Origin: JBFHKO01 sp041595355
GTDB lineage: Bacteria > Pseudomonadota > Gammaproteobacteria > Enterobacterales > Aeromonadaceae
Reading direction: 5' to 3'
Length of the DNA: 20,298 nt
Assembly (NCBI GenBank): GCA_041595355.1
Contig: JBFHKO010000020.1
Span: 1-20,298 of the forward strand
Position numbers and translations under genes: made by a program. Of this stretch, positions 7,448 to 14,564 are shown piece by piece. Under the pieces are notes generated by a model. The model saw only the letters and a program-made list of their open reading frames with translations. It had not been told where the DNA came from and ran no database searches. Numbering within the stretch: position 1 is the stretch's first letter; the number at the start of each line of letters is the position of its first letter.

Positions 7448-8905
7448 TCAGGCGGCGCAGATGGCGATGCCGTGATTGAGGGGCTCGATGAGCTGCCGGT
7501 GCAGGGCACACACCGCCTGCTCGTAGTGCGCCTCGGCAAGAATGAACTGGATATCCACCTGGCGCAAAGACTGATGCAGCGCCAGCACCGGCACCTGCGC
7601 CTCACTGAGGGCCTGGGTGGCCTGGGCCAGCACGCCCGGCACCTGCATGTCGCTGCCGATGACCGAGACGATGCACACGCGCTGCACCTCGATCTCCGCC
7701 GAGGCGTAACGCTCCTCCAGCTCGCCGACCACCCGCCGAACCCGCTTCAGATCCTGCTGCACGTACCAGGTCAGGGAGTTGGCATTCATGTCCTTGGTGA
7801 TCACCGCCAGCTGGTGGCGGCGCAGCATCGACAGCACCTGCGACTCCCGGGAATCATCGCCCACCATCTCCTGATCGAAGAGGGTGATGCCCACCAGATG
7901 CTGGCGACCGGCGATGATCTCCACGCAGGGCGTCGCCGAGCGGTAGTCGCCGTCGATGAGGGTGCCGGCATGTTCCGGCTCGAAGGTGTTCTTGACCCGC
8001 AGCGGTATCCCGTGCTGGCGCAGACCGCGGGCCGCCTTGGGATGGATGGCCTCCATGCCGAGGTTGGCCAGCTGATCCGCCACGTCGTAGTTGGTCCGCC
8101 CGATGGGCACGGCGACGCCGGTCGGCAGCAGCCGCGGATCGGCGCTGCTCAGGTGGTACTCCTTGTGGATGATGGCCTCCGCCGCCCCCAGCAGGCTGGC
8201 AATGCGACTGAAGGTCATTTCGCTGTAGCCGCGGTCGAAGGTCTGCATCAGCCCCTCGCTGCAGTGGGCATAGCCGGTGACAATGGGCAGTTCCCGCTGC
8301 CAGTCCACATCGGCGAAGCCCTGACGCAGCTGCTCATCCAGCGGCAATGGCGCCGGCTGATCCCAGCCGGAGAGATCCACCAGCCGGGCATTGATCCCCT
8401 CCCCCTGCAGCAGCAGCACGGTATTGTAGGCACTGTGCACCTCGCCGAGGGAGGCCAGCAACTCGCGCACCGTCTGCAGGTGGCTGGTGAGCTGGAAGTG
8501 GCCGAAGCGACACAGACGCTTGAGATCCCGCAGGCACTCCCGGGTCTGCGCCAGGCGCCGGCCGATGAAATCATCCGCCTGGTGGCGCCGCTCGCCATCG
8601 GCGAACAGGCCGGCATTGGTCGCCAGCATCCGCTCGCGCACCCGCTCCAGGGCGGCCAGCCAGGAGCCATCATCGGTGTCGGTGGCAAAGTAGGCGTAGA
8701 CGCCAGGCTCGCCGCTTTTCTTGTGCTCCAGCAGCAAGTCCGTGATGCCGCCGTAGGCGGAGACCACGAAGATGCGGCCATAGGGACGGCCCGCCAATCC
8801 CGGATGCAGGAAGATGTTGTCACGCACGGCGGCATAATGGCTCATCGAGGTGCCGCCAATCTTTTCCACCGTCAGCCGCGGGGTCTCGCGCTGTGCACCG
8901 CTCAT
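7448..8905 (-). CDS. ask: Aspartate kinase of the ectoine cluster (Ask_Ect)
   Basis: Aspartate kinase makes L-4-aspartyl phosphate, the first step towards aspartate semialdehyde, which EctB uses. The 485-residue protein has the kinase signature VEKIGGTSM at about 13-21, GRIFVVSAYGGITDLL near 43-58, and two ACT domains in the last 150 residues (MVGDDSRESQVL and VCIVSVIGSDM regions). It resembles the specialised Ask_Ect proteins found in ectABC-ask operons rather than LysC; published work describes such enzymes as less inhibited by lysine and threonine, which is inferred here from family and context only. Its ATG overlaps the ectC stop by 4 bases (ATGA), showing it belongs to the same transcript. 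It ends the operon, before a hairpin shared with nfeD. Confidence 0.93.
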   Translation of the reverse strand: MSGAQRETPRLTVEKIGGTSMSHYAAVRDNIFLHPGLAGRPYGRIFVVSAYGGITDLLLEHKKSGEPGVYAYFATDTDDGSWLAALERVRERMLATNAGLFADGERRHQADDFIGRRLAQTRECLRDLKRLCRFGHFQLTSHLQTVRELLASLGEVHSAYNTVLLLQGEGINARLVDLSGWDQPAPLPLDEQLRQGFADVDWQRELPIVTGYAHCSEGLMQTFDRGYSEMTFSRIASLLGAAEAIIHKEYHLSSADPRLLPTGVAVPIGRTNYDVADQLANLGMEAIHPKAARGLRQHGIPLRVKNTFEPEHAGTLIDGDYRSATPCVEIIAGRQHLVGITLFDQEMVGDDSRESQVLSMLRRHQLAVITKDMNANSLTWYVQQDLKRVRRVVGELEERYASAEIEVQRVCIVSVIGSDMQVPGVLAQATQALSEAQVPVLALHQSLRQVDIQFILAEAHYEQAVCALHRQLIEPLNHGIAICAA

Positions 8906-9297
8906 GCCGTCACCTCCGCCTCCAGCGGATAGACCCCCTCGGCATCATGCACCTCCTTGCCATTCAGCGGCGGGTTGAAGACGCAGGCCAGCTCCAGCTC
9001 GCTGCTGGCGCGCAGCAGGTGCTGGTCGTGCTGGTCCAGCACATAGAGGGTGCCGGGACGGATGGGGTAGACGCGCCCATCGTCGCAGGTCTCGATTTCG
9101 CCCTCGCCGCGGATGCAATAGACCGACTCCAGATGGTTCCGGTAATGAATCGGGGTCTCGGTGCCCGCATAGATGAGGGTGATATGGAAGGAGAAGCCCA
9201 TGTTGTCGCCCTTGAGCAGCATGCGGGTACTTTCCCAGTTGTCACTGACGACGCGGCGTTCGGAGGCGCGGGCTTCGGAGAGGGTACGAACTATCAT
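8902..9297 (-). CDS. ectC: L-ectoine synthase EctC
   Basis: EctC closes N-gamma-acetyl-diaminobutyrate to ectoine with loss of water. The product from the ATG at 9297 (MIVRTLSEARASERR) is 131 residues, normal for the family, and is a single cupin. The residues reported for iron binding and catalysis in Paenibacillus EctC are present at the same numbers: Glu57, Tyr85 and His93 (metal), and Tyr52. The motif HYRNHLESVYCI.GEGE is intact. An AAAGGAAT Shine-Dalgarno lies about 9 bases upstream. The open frame extends further upstream to about 9450, but this lies within ectB and has no family match. ectB ends 44 bases upstream; ask begins in a 4-base overlap. No ectoine hydroxylase (ectD) follows. 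Confidence 0.97.
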   Translation of the reverse strand: MIVRTLSEARASERRVVSDNWESTRMLLKGDNMGFSFHITLIYAGTETPIHYRNHLESVYCIRGEGEIETCDDGRVYPIRPGTLYVLDQHDQHLLRASSELELACVFNPPLNGKEVHDAEGVYPLEAEVTA

Positions 9298-9341
9298 GGT
9301 ATCGGATTCCTTTGATGTTATGTGGGACGAGGGGGCGCGTG

Positions 9342-10607
9342 TCAGGAGGCCTGACTCTGACGCTCGGCCAGGGCCAGGGCGATGGCCTGGGCCAGAATAT
9401 CCAGCCCCTCGTTCAACTCGGCTTCGCTGATGGTCAGGGGGGCGAAACACTTCACCACCTCCCCCTCGGGGCCGCAGGTCTCGATGATCAGCCCCAGCGA
9501 GAAGGCATGCCGACTGATGCTGGTTGCCAGATCGCCATCGGCACAGGCGAGCCCCTGCATCATGCCGCGCCCCTTGCGCAGGAGCTGACCGCCATGCTGT
9601 TCATTGATGCGCTCCAGGCGCCGGCCCAGCAAATCGCTCTTGCGGCGGACCTCGACGGCGAATCGATCGTCCGCCCAGTAGTGCTCCACCGCCTTGGTCG
9701 CGGTGATAAAGGCGTGATTGTTGCCGCGGAAGGTGCCGTTATGTTCACCCGGGGTCCAGACATCCAGATCCGGGCGCAGCAGCAGCATGGCGAACGGCAG
9801 CCCGTAACCGGAGAGGGACTTGGAGAGGGTGATCATGTCGGGATGTATGCCCATGCCCTCGAAGCTGAAGAAACGACCGGAACGACCACAGCCCGCCTGG
9901 ATGTCATCCACGATCAGCAGGATGCCATGCTCATGGCAGAGGGCGTCCAGCCGTTGCAGCCAGGCAGCGGAGGCACAGTTCAGCCCCCCCTCGCCCTGTA
10001 TCACCTCCAGCAGCACCGCCGCCGGCAGATCCAGGCCGCTGCTCTTGTCCGACAGCATGGCCTCCAGCAGGCTGAGTCCATCCACATCCTCGGCGTAACC
10101 CTCATAGGGCAGACGGGTGAAACCGCCCAGCGCCACACCGGAGGCGCCTCTGTGATGCTGATTGCCGGTGGCCCCCAGGGCACCCAGGGTGCAGCCATGG
10201 AAGCCGTTGGTGAAGGCCAGCACGTTGCTGCGCCCGGTGACCTTGCGGGCCAGCTTGATGGCCGCCTCCACCGAGTTGGTGCCGGTGGGGCCGGTGAACT
10301 GCATCTTGTAATCCAGCTCACGGGGCTTGAGGATGCACTCGTCGAAACGGGTCATGAAACGCCCCTTGGCCTCGGTATGCAGATCCAGGCTGTGGGTGAT
10401 GCCATCGTCGCTGATGTACTCCAGCAGCGCCTGCTTGAGCAGCGGATTGTTGTGGCCGTAGTTCAGGGAGCCGGCACCGGCCAGAAAGTCCAGATAGGCA
10501 CGTCCTTGCTGGTCGAACAGGTGCGCATTCTTGGCGCGGGAAAACAGCACGGGAAACGAACGGGCGTAGGATTGAACTTCGGATTCGAGTTGCTTAAAGG
10601 GGGTCAT
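9342..10607 (-). CDS. ectB: L-2,4-diaminobutyrate transaminase EctB
   Basis: EctB transfers the amino group of glutamate to aspartate semialdehyde, giving 2,4-diaminobutyrate, the first committed step of ectoine synthesis. The 421-residue protein is a class III aminotransferase: FLAGAGSLNYGHNNP near 41-55, phosphate-binding GPTGTNSVEAA at 106-116, FTNGFHGCTLGALG at 132-145, the cofactor aspartate in VDDIQAGCGR at 233-242 and the PLP lysine in TLSKSLSGYGLP (Lys263). The ATG at 10607 (MTPFKQLESEVQSYARSFPV) has AGGAG 6-7 bases upstream and overlaps the end of ectA by 14 bases. It is the second gene of ectABC-ask. Identification is secure. Confidence 0.97.
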   Translation of the reverse strand: MTPFKQLESEVQSYARSFPVLFSRAKNAHLFDQQGRAYLDFLAGAGSLNYGHNNPLLKQALLEYISDDGITHSLDLHTEAKGRFMTRFDECILKPRELDYKMQFTGPTGTNSVEAAIKLARKVTGRSNVLAFTNGFHGCTLGALGATGNQHHRGASGVALGGFTRLPYEGYAEDVDGLSLLEAMLSDKSSGLDLPAAVLLEVIQGEGGLNCASAAWLQRLDALCHEHGILLIVDDIQAGCGRSGRFFSFEGMGIHPDMITLSKSLSGYGLPFAMLLLRPDLDVWTPGEHNGTFRGNNHAFITATKAVEHYWADDRFAVEVRRKSDLLGRRLERINEQHGGQLLRKGRGMMQGLACADGDLATSISRHAFSLGLIIETCGPEGEVVKCFAPLTISEAELNEGLDILAQAIALALAERQSQAS

Positions 10608-11109
10608 GGTGTGCTCCTGTGGTGAAGGGGCCAAGCCGGTACAGCAGTTCATCATCGTGCTGACCGTCGAAGTGGTGCGCCCGGCTGAACAGGGTGGACC
10701 GGTTCAGCGGACACTGGAGAGTCCGAGCCAGGGAGGCAAACAGCCGTTGCGACGCCTGATTGCCCGGGGTGATGCTGGTCTCCAGAAAACGGATATCGCG
10801 GCAGGCCGGGGCCGCCAGCAGTGCCTGCAGCAAGCGCGCAGCCAGTCCCTGACCGCGCGCCTCGGCGGCAATGGCCACCTGCCATATGAAGAGGGTGTCC
10901 GGCGCGTCCGGGCGGCAATAGGCGGACACGAAGCCCCGCAACTGCTCACCGGCCCAGGCGCCACGGCAGGTGGCGGCAAAGTGAGTGCACTGCAGCAGGT
11001 TGCAATAGCTGGAATTGGTATCCAGGGGGGCACAGGCGGCGACGAGCCGATGCACGGCCATGCCGTCGGTCGGAACAGGGGCGCGAAAGGTAAGACCAGT
11101 TGAAAACAT
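10594..11109 (-). CDS. ectA: L-2,4-diaminobutyrate N-gamma-acetyltransferase EctA
   Basis: EctA acetylates diaminobutyrate with acetyl-CoA to give the substrate of EctC. The 171-residue product is a GNAT protein. It has the EctA-specific TFRAPVPTDGMAVHRLV and CAPLDTNSSYCNLLQCTHFA (substrate-site region, about residues 26-45), the strand FIWQVAI and the acetyl-CoA loop RGQGLAARLL at 85-94. The ATG at 11109 is preceded by GGAG with a 4-base gap. It is the first gene of ectABC-ask; its stop falls 14 bases inside ectB, implying coupled translation. Transcription probably starts about 28 bases upstream, from a promoter overlapped by a repeated element next to the divergent MarR-type regulator. Confidence 0.96.
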   Translation of the reverse strand: MFSTGLTFRAPVPTDGMAVHRLVAACAPLDTNSSYCNLLQCTHFAATCRGAWAGEQLRGFVSAYCRPDAPDTLFIWQVAIAAEARGQGLAARLLQALLAAPACRDIRFLETSITPGNQASQRLFASLARTLQCPLNRSTLFSRAHHFDGQHDDELLYRLGPFTTGAHHDPL

Positions 11110-11119
11110 GCCACTCCAT

Positions 11120-11148
11120 TATTTAGTATTGCGATGCTTATTTAGTAT
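11120..11148. promoter_or_regulatory. Direct repeat TATTTAGTAT x2, candidate EctR/CosR operator
   Basis: Two exact copies of TATTTAGTAT lie at 11120-11129 and 11139-11148, 19 bases apart start to start, close to two helical turns. The second overlaps the ectA -10 and the first lies in the 5' leader, positions suited to repression. The 8-mer TATTTAGT equals, as I recall it, one half-site of the published EctR1 operator of Methylomicrobium alcaliphilum (TATTTAGT-GT-ACTATATA); the second half-site is not well kept here. A reverse-oriented copy, GCAATACTAA, is at 11254-11263. Confidence 0.5.
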
Positions 11149-11174
11149 AAAACATATCTATGCCCGCCTTGCAA
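11144..11174 (-). promoter_or_regulatory. Candidate ectA operon promoter
   Basis: On the minus strand TTGCAA (11174-11169) is followed after 19 bases by TATACT (11149-11144); reading the -10 as TTTATA two bases earlier gives a 17-base spacer. The stretch TTTATACTAAA also resembles a sigma-S type -10, which would fit osmotic control. The predicted transcription start is near 11137, leaving a leader of about 28 bases. The -10 overlaps one copy of the TATTTAGTAT repeat. Promoter assignment is by eye. Confidence 0.55.
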
Positions 11175-11284
11175 GCCGCATCAATGGCAGAAAACCCGCA
11201 TAAGAAAGCATTGGTACAGTATTAAAACTCAAAAACGCCTCCAAAACAAAATAGCAATACTAAGCTGTCTTCACTGCTCGGCGG

Positions 11285-11313
11285 TTGCTTTTATACGCCC
11301 GGATGTCTATAAG
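11285..11313 (+). promoter_or_regulatory. Candidate promoter of the MarR-family (ectR) gene
   Basis: TTGCTT (11285-11290) and TATAAG (11308-11313) are separated by 17 bases, a good sigma-70 layout, with a predicted start near 11320 and a 25-base leader. The -10 lies inside a small palindrome, TGTCT-ATA-AGACA (11304-11316). An inverted copy of the ectA-side repeat lies 20 bases upstream. Confidence 0.5.
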
Positions 11314-11344
11314 ACACGGCGTCATTTCCCATTCCGAGTCCCCC

Positions 11345-11827
11345 ATGCAACACAAGAGCCAGGCCGCCCTGAGTACCCTGAGACGCATCATTCGCGCCGT
11401 CGATCTGCACGAGAAGGATGTCAGCCGCTCATCCGGGCTGACCCTGCCGCAACTGTTGATCCTGCAGACCCTGCAGGCGGAGCAGCCCATGAGCACGGGC
11501 GTACTGGCAAACCGCATGAACCTGGCCCAGGCGACGGTCACCAGCATTCTGGATCGGCTGGAGCTGAAAGGACTGGTGCAGCGGCTGCGCGGCGAGGATG
11601 ACAAGCGCAAGGTGTGGATCCGCCTCACCGACGAGGGCGTGGTGCGGCTGGATTCCGCCCCCACCTCGCTGCAAAAAGGCTTCGTGCACCGCTTCGAGGA
11701 ACTCGATGAGTGGCAGCAATCCCTACTGATCGGCTCCCTGGAGCTGGTGGCCGCCCTCATCGAGGCCCCGGATGCCTCAGCCGCGCCCCTGCTGGACGGC
11801 GGCGACTTGACCCGCGGCCACGAATAG
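11345..11827 (+). CDS. ectR: MarR-family transcriptional regulator, probable EctR/CosR-type repressor of ectABC-ask
   Basis: The 160-residue product is a winged-helix MarR protein. An N-terminal dimerisation helix (STLRRIIRAVDLHEK) is followed by the DNA-binding domain at about residues 30-100: LTLPQLLILQTL, the recognition region TGVLANRMNLAQATVTSILDRLELKGLV, and the wing RLRGEDDKRKVWIRLTDEG. MarR proteins EctR (methylotrophs) and CosR (vibrios) repress ectoine genes and sometimes osmolyte importers. Here the gene is divergent from ectA across a 235-base spacer and sits just upstream of the proV operon, so both could be targets. The ATG at 11345 is chosen because the likely -10 is at 11308-11313; an in-frame ATG at 11303 would fall before the transcript start. 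The Shine-Dalgarno is weak. Function in this strain is inferred from family and position. Confidence 0.82.
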   Translation: MQHKSQAALSTLRRIIRAVDLHEKDVSRSSGLTLPQLLILQTLQAEQPMSTGVLANRMNLAQATVTSILDRLELKGLVQRLRGEDDKRKVWIRLTDEGVVRLDSAPTSLQKGFVHRFEELDEWQQSLLIGSLELVAALIEAPDASAAPLLDGGDLTRGHE

Positions 11828-12230
11828 CCTTCCTCCTGCTCCTGCGGCCGGGTTCCCCGCCCGGCCCTCTGCCCCTTTTCCGCCTCCCGCTGGCCCCGGC
11901 CGGCCCGCATCCGCTCACCCGCAAGGCCAGGCCATTTTTGTGATCACATGCATAGCAATGCGCTGACTTTTCGTGTTATCGACGCTCATCCTGGCCGACT
12001 CAAGCCCACCATAAAACCACAGAATAACCACCACCCTTCGCACCCAAGCACCACTTAAAAAATAAAACAATAAAAATCAATAACTTAATAAAGACTCAAT
12101 CGGTTCACCGCCTATCACCCTTCAAATGGCGCCAACAACCGGGTAGAGTAAAAAAGATTAGCATTACTATTGACTAGCCCGATCGCCTCTTCGGCCGAGC
12201 CCATCTTTCCTCTCCGATCAAAGGGAACGC
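11828..12230. other. 403-base intergenic region: ectR terminator, AT-rich tract, proV control region
   Basis: No gene is seen here. The start holds a GC-rich hairpin behind the regulator gene (listed separately). At 11939-11948 there is a 10-base palindrome TGTGATCACA. Positions about 12050-12100 form an AT-rich tract with several A-runs, unlike the surrounding coding DNA, compatible with bent DNA or a nucleoid-protein site. TTAGCATTAC at 12158-12167 resembles the TTAGTATTGC found by ectA (8 of 10 bases). A clear -35/-10 pair for proV could not be fixed: TACTAT at 12165-12170 is a weak -10 candidate, and TTGACT at 12170-12175 lacks a -10 at the right distance. AAGGGA precedes the proV ATG. 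Confidence 0.5.
11846..11876 (+). terminator. Candidate intrinsic terminator of the MarR-family gene
   Basis: GGCCGGG (11846-11852) and CCCGGCC (11860-11866) form a perfect 7-bp GC-rich stem with a 7-base loop, 18 bases after the stop codon. A pyrimidine-rich tail ending in CCCCTTTTC follows, but the T-run is about 10 bases away from the stem, so efficiency is uncertain. Confidence 0.5.
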
Positions 12231-13421
12231 ATGACCGTCAAACTGGAAGTAAAAAATCTGTTCAAGGTGTTCGGCGACGAACCGGACCGCGCCTTCAAGA
12301 TGCTGGAGCAGGGGCTGGACAAGGCCGCCATTCTCAAGCAAACCGGCCTCGGTGTGGGGGTGCAGGATGTGAGCCTGGCCATAGAGGAGGGCGAAATCTT
12401 CGTCATCATGGGCCTGTCGGGGTCGGGCAAGTCGACCCTGGTGCGCCTGTTCAATCGCCTCATCGAGCCCACCCGCGGCCAGGTGCTCATCGATGGCGAA
12501 GACATTGCCGCCATCTCCGATGCCGCCCTGCGCCAGGTGCGGCGCAAGAAGATCAGCATGGTGTTCCAGTCCTTTGCCCTCATGCCTCACCTGACCGTGC
12601 TGCAAAATACCGCCTTCGGCCTGGAGCTGGCCGGCGAGGAGAAGCCCGCCCGCGAGGCCACCGCCCGTCAGGCGCTGGAGCAGGTGGGGCTCGGCGAGTG
12701 GGCCCATGCCTATCCGGATCAGCTCTCCGGCGGCATGAAACAGCGGGTCGGCCTGGCCCGGGCCCTGGCCAACGATCCGGCCATACTGCTGATGGACGAG
12801 GCCTTCTCGGCCCTGGATCCCCTGATCCGCACCGAGATGCAGGATGAGCTGCTGAAACTGCAGGCCAAGCACCAGCGAACCATCGTCTTCATCTCCCACG
12901 ATCTGGACGAGGCCATGCGCATCGGCGATCGCATCGCCATCATGCAGGAGGGCCAGGTGCTGCAGGTCGGCACCCCGGACGAGATCCTGCACCAGCCGGC
13001 CAACGACTATGTGCGCTCCTTCTTCAAGGGCGTGGATGTGAGCAATGTCTTCAGTGCCCGCGACATCGCCCGCCACAGCCAGGTGACCCTGATCCGCAAG
13101 GGGGCCGCCGAAGGACCCCGCTCCGCCCTGCAGCTGCTGCGCGATCAGGATCGCGACTACGGCTATGTGGTCGACAAGGATCGCCGCTTCGTCGGCGTGG
13201 TCTCTGTCGATTCCCTCAAGCTGGCCATCAAGGGCAACCAGCCGCTGAGCAGTGCCCTGCTCGAGGCCCCCGAACCGGTCAGTGCTGACACGTCCCTGAG
13301 CGAGTTGCTGACCCTGGTGGCACAGGCGCCCTGCGGCGTCCCCGTGGTGCAAGAGGATCAACGCTATGTGGGCGTGATCACCAAGGCCACCCTGCTGGAA
13401 ACCCTGGATCGCGAGGTGTAA
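12231..13421 (+). CDS. proV: Glycine betaine/proline ABC transporter ATPase ProV
   Basis: ProV is the ATP-binding subunit of the ProU-type osmoprotectant importer. The 396-residue protein (E. coli ProV 400) begins with the ProV-specific KNLFKVFGDEPDRAFKMLEQG. It has Walker A GLSGSGKST at 61-69, the Q-loop VFQSFALMPH at 111-120, the signature LSGGMKQRVGLARAL at 165-179, Walker B ILLMDEAFSALDP at 185-197 and the switch FISHDLDEAM. The last ~120 residues (after about 275) form a tandem CBS module, which in the OpuA relative senses ionic strength or cyclic-di-AMP. The start has AAGGGA about 6 bases upstream. proW follows after 8 bases. The position next to the ectoine locus and its regulator suggests shared osmotic control. 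Confidence 0.96.
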   Translation: MTVKLEVKNLFKVFGDEPDRAFKMLEQGLDKAAILKQTGLGVGVQDVSLAIEEGEIFVIMGLSGSGKSTLVRLFNRLIEPTRGQVLIDGEDIAAISDAALRQVRRKKISMVFQSFALMPHLTVLQNTAFGLELAGEEKPAREATARQALEQVGLGEWAHAYPDQLSGGMKQRVGLARALANDPAILLMDEAFSALDPLIRTEMQDELLKLQAKHQRTIVFISHDLDEAMRIGDRIAIMQEGQVLQVGTPDEILHQPANDYVRSFFKGVDVSNVFSARDIARHSQVTLIRKGAAEGPRSALQLLRDQDRDYGYVVDKDRRFVGVVSVDSLKLAIKGNQPLSSALLEAPEPVSADTSLSELLTLVAQAPCGVPVVQEDQRYVGVITKATLLETLDREV

Positions 13422-13429
13422 TCAAAACC

Positions 13430-14500
13430 ATGAGTGAACAACAAAGCAACCCCTGGGCCACCGAGCCCGCCCAACCCGCGGCACAGGCCGCCGATCCCTG
13501 GGGCGGCGCCCCGACCACGCCCGCCGATGGTGGCGACTGGCTCGGCAGCGCGCCGGTCGAGCAGGCCGAGCCGTTCAGCCTGCTGGATCCGTTTCGGGAA
13601 GCCTGGATCCCCCTCGACAGCTGGGTGGAAACCGGCATCGACTGGCTGGTGCACAACTTCCGGCCGGCCTTCCAGGCCATCCGGGTGCCGGTGGATCTGA
13701 CCCTGAGCGGCCTCGAGGCCGCCCTGCAGGGAATACCGGCGCCGCTGATGATCCTGCTGTTTGCCCTGCTGGCCTGGCAGTTCACCGGCGCCCGCATGGG
13801 GATCATGGCCGCGATCTCGCTGGTGGTGGTCGGTGCCATCGGCGCCTGGTCACAGGCCATGGTCACCCTGGCACTGGTGCTCACCTCGCTGCTGTTCTGC
13901 CTGCTGCTGGGACTGCCCACCGGCATCTGGCTGGCCCGCAGCGAGCGGGCCGCCCGTATCGTCCGGCCACTGCTGGATGCCATGCAGACCACCCCGGCCT
14001 TCGTCTACCTGGTGCCCATCGTCATGCTGTTCGGCATCGGCAATGTGCCCGGCGTGGTGGTGACCATCATCTTTGCCCTGCCGCCCATAGTGCGTCTGAC
14101 CAGCCTCGGCATCCGCCAGGTGCCGGCGGACCTGGTCGAGGCGGCCGAGTCCTTCGGTGCCAGCCCGCGCCAGCTGCTGTTCAAGGTGCAGCTACCGCTG
14201 GCCATGCCCACCATCATGGCCGGGATCAACCAGACCCTGATGCTGGCCCTCTCCAGGGTGGTCATCGCCTCCATGATCGCCGTCGGCGGCCTGGGGCAGA
14301 TGGTGCTGCGCGGCATCGGCCGGCTGGATATGGGGCTGGCGGCCATCGGCGGGGTAGGCATCGTGATCCTGGCCATCATCCTGGATCGCCTGACCCAGTC
14401 GCTGGGGCGCGATGCCCGCGAGCGCGGCACCCGCCACTGGTATGAGGCCGGGCCGGCCGGTCTGCTGCTGGGCTATTTCAAAAAGGCCCCGAACGCCTAA
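13430..14500 (+). CDS. proW: Glycine betaine/proline ABC transporter permease ProW
   Basis: ProW is the membrane channel of the importer. The 356 residues match E. coli ProW (354). A hydrophilic N-terminal tail of about 50 residues rich in Pro, Ala and Gly (SEQQSNPWATEP..., ending FSLLDPF) is followed by about seven membrane segments from residue 60 on. The EAA-type loop that contacts ProV reads EAAESFGASPRQLLFKVQLP, followed by MPTIMAGINQTLMLAL. Residue 276 is Arg (codon AGG, 14255-14257) in a segment that I recall as LALSMVVIASM in E. coli and other relatives; see findings. Spacing from proV is 8 bases, with only a weak GAGG upstream, so translation is probably coupled. A GC-rich hairpin separates it from the first proX. 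Confidence 0.95.
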   Translation: MSEQQSNPWATEPAQPAAQAADPWGGAPTTPADGGDWLGSAPVEQAEPFSLLDPFREAWIPLDSWVETGIDWLVHNFRPAFQAIRVPVDLTLSGLEAALQGIPAPLMILLFALLAWQFTGARMGIMAAISLVVVGAIGAWSQAMVTLALVLTSLLFCLLLGLPTGIWLARSERAARIVRPLLDAMQTTPAFVYLVPIVMLFGIGNVPGVVVTIIFALPPIVRLTSLGIRQVPADLVEAAESFGASPRQLLFKVQLPLAMPTIMAGINQTLMLALSRVVIASMIAVGGLGQMVLRGIGRLDMGLAAIGGVGIVILAIILDRLTQSLGRDARERGTRHWYEAGPAGLLLGYFKKAPNA

Positions 14501-14509
14501 TCGAACACC

Positions 14510-14532
14510 CCGGCCCCGCCTGGCGGGGCCGG
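14510..14532 (+). other. Intercistronic GC hairpin between proW and proX
   Basis: CCGGCCCCGC (14510-14519) and GCGGGGCCGG (14523-14532) form a perfect 10-bp stem with a CTG loop. No T-run follows, and the first proX starts 32 bases later. It is more likely a partial terminator or an RNA-processing and stability element than an operon end; such elements often allow the binding protein to be made in excess over the permease. Confidence 0.6.
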
Positions 14533-14564
14533 ATCCGGATCCGCGACAATCACAGGAGCAGATG

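Noticed and set aside
11939..11948. TGTGATCACA as a CRP site
   Set aside because: The CRP consensus needs six bases between TGTGA and TCACA; here there are none.
12050..12100. AT-rich tract as a horizontally acquired insert or an origin of replication
   Set aside because: There are no repeats, DnaA-box clusters, tRNA or integrase, and flanking genes have normal composition; it fits an AT-rich promoter region.
12170..12198. TTGACT at 12170-12175 as the proV -35 box
   Set aside because: The sequence 17 bases downstream is GGCCGA, which cannot serve as a -10.
13481..13560. Pro/Ala/Gly-rich N-terminal tail of ProW as a fused or foreign segment
   Set aside because: E. coli ProW has a similar tail (NPWDTTP... 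and DWL motifs), so it is normal for this family.
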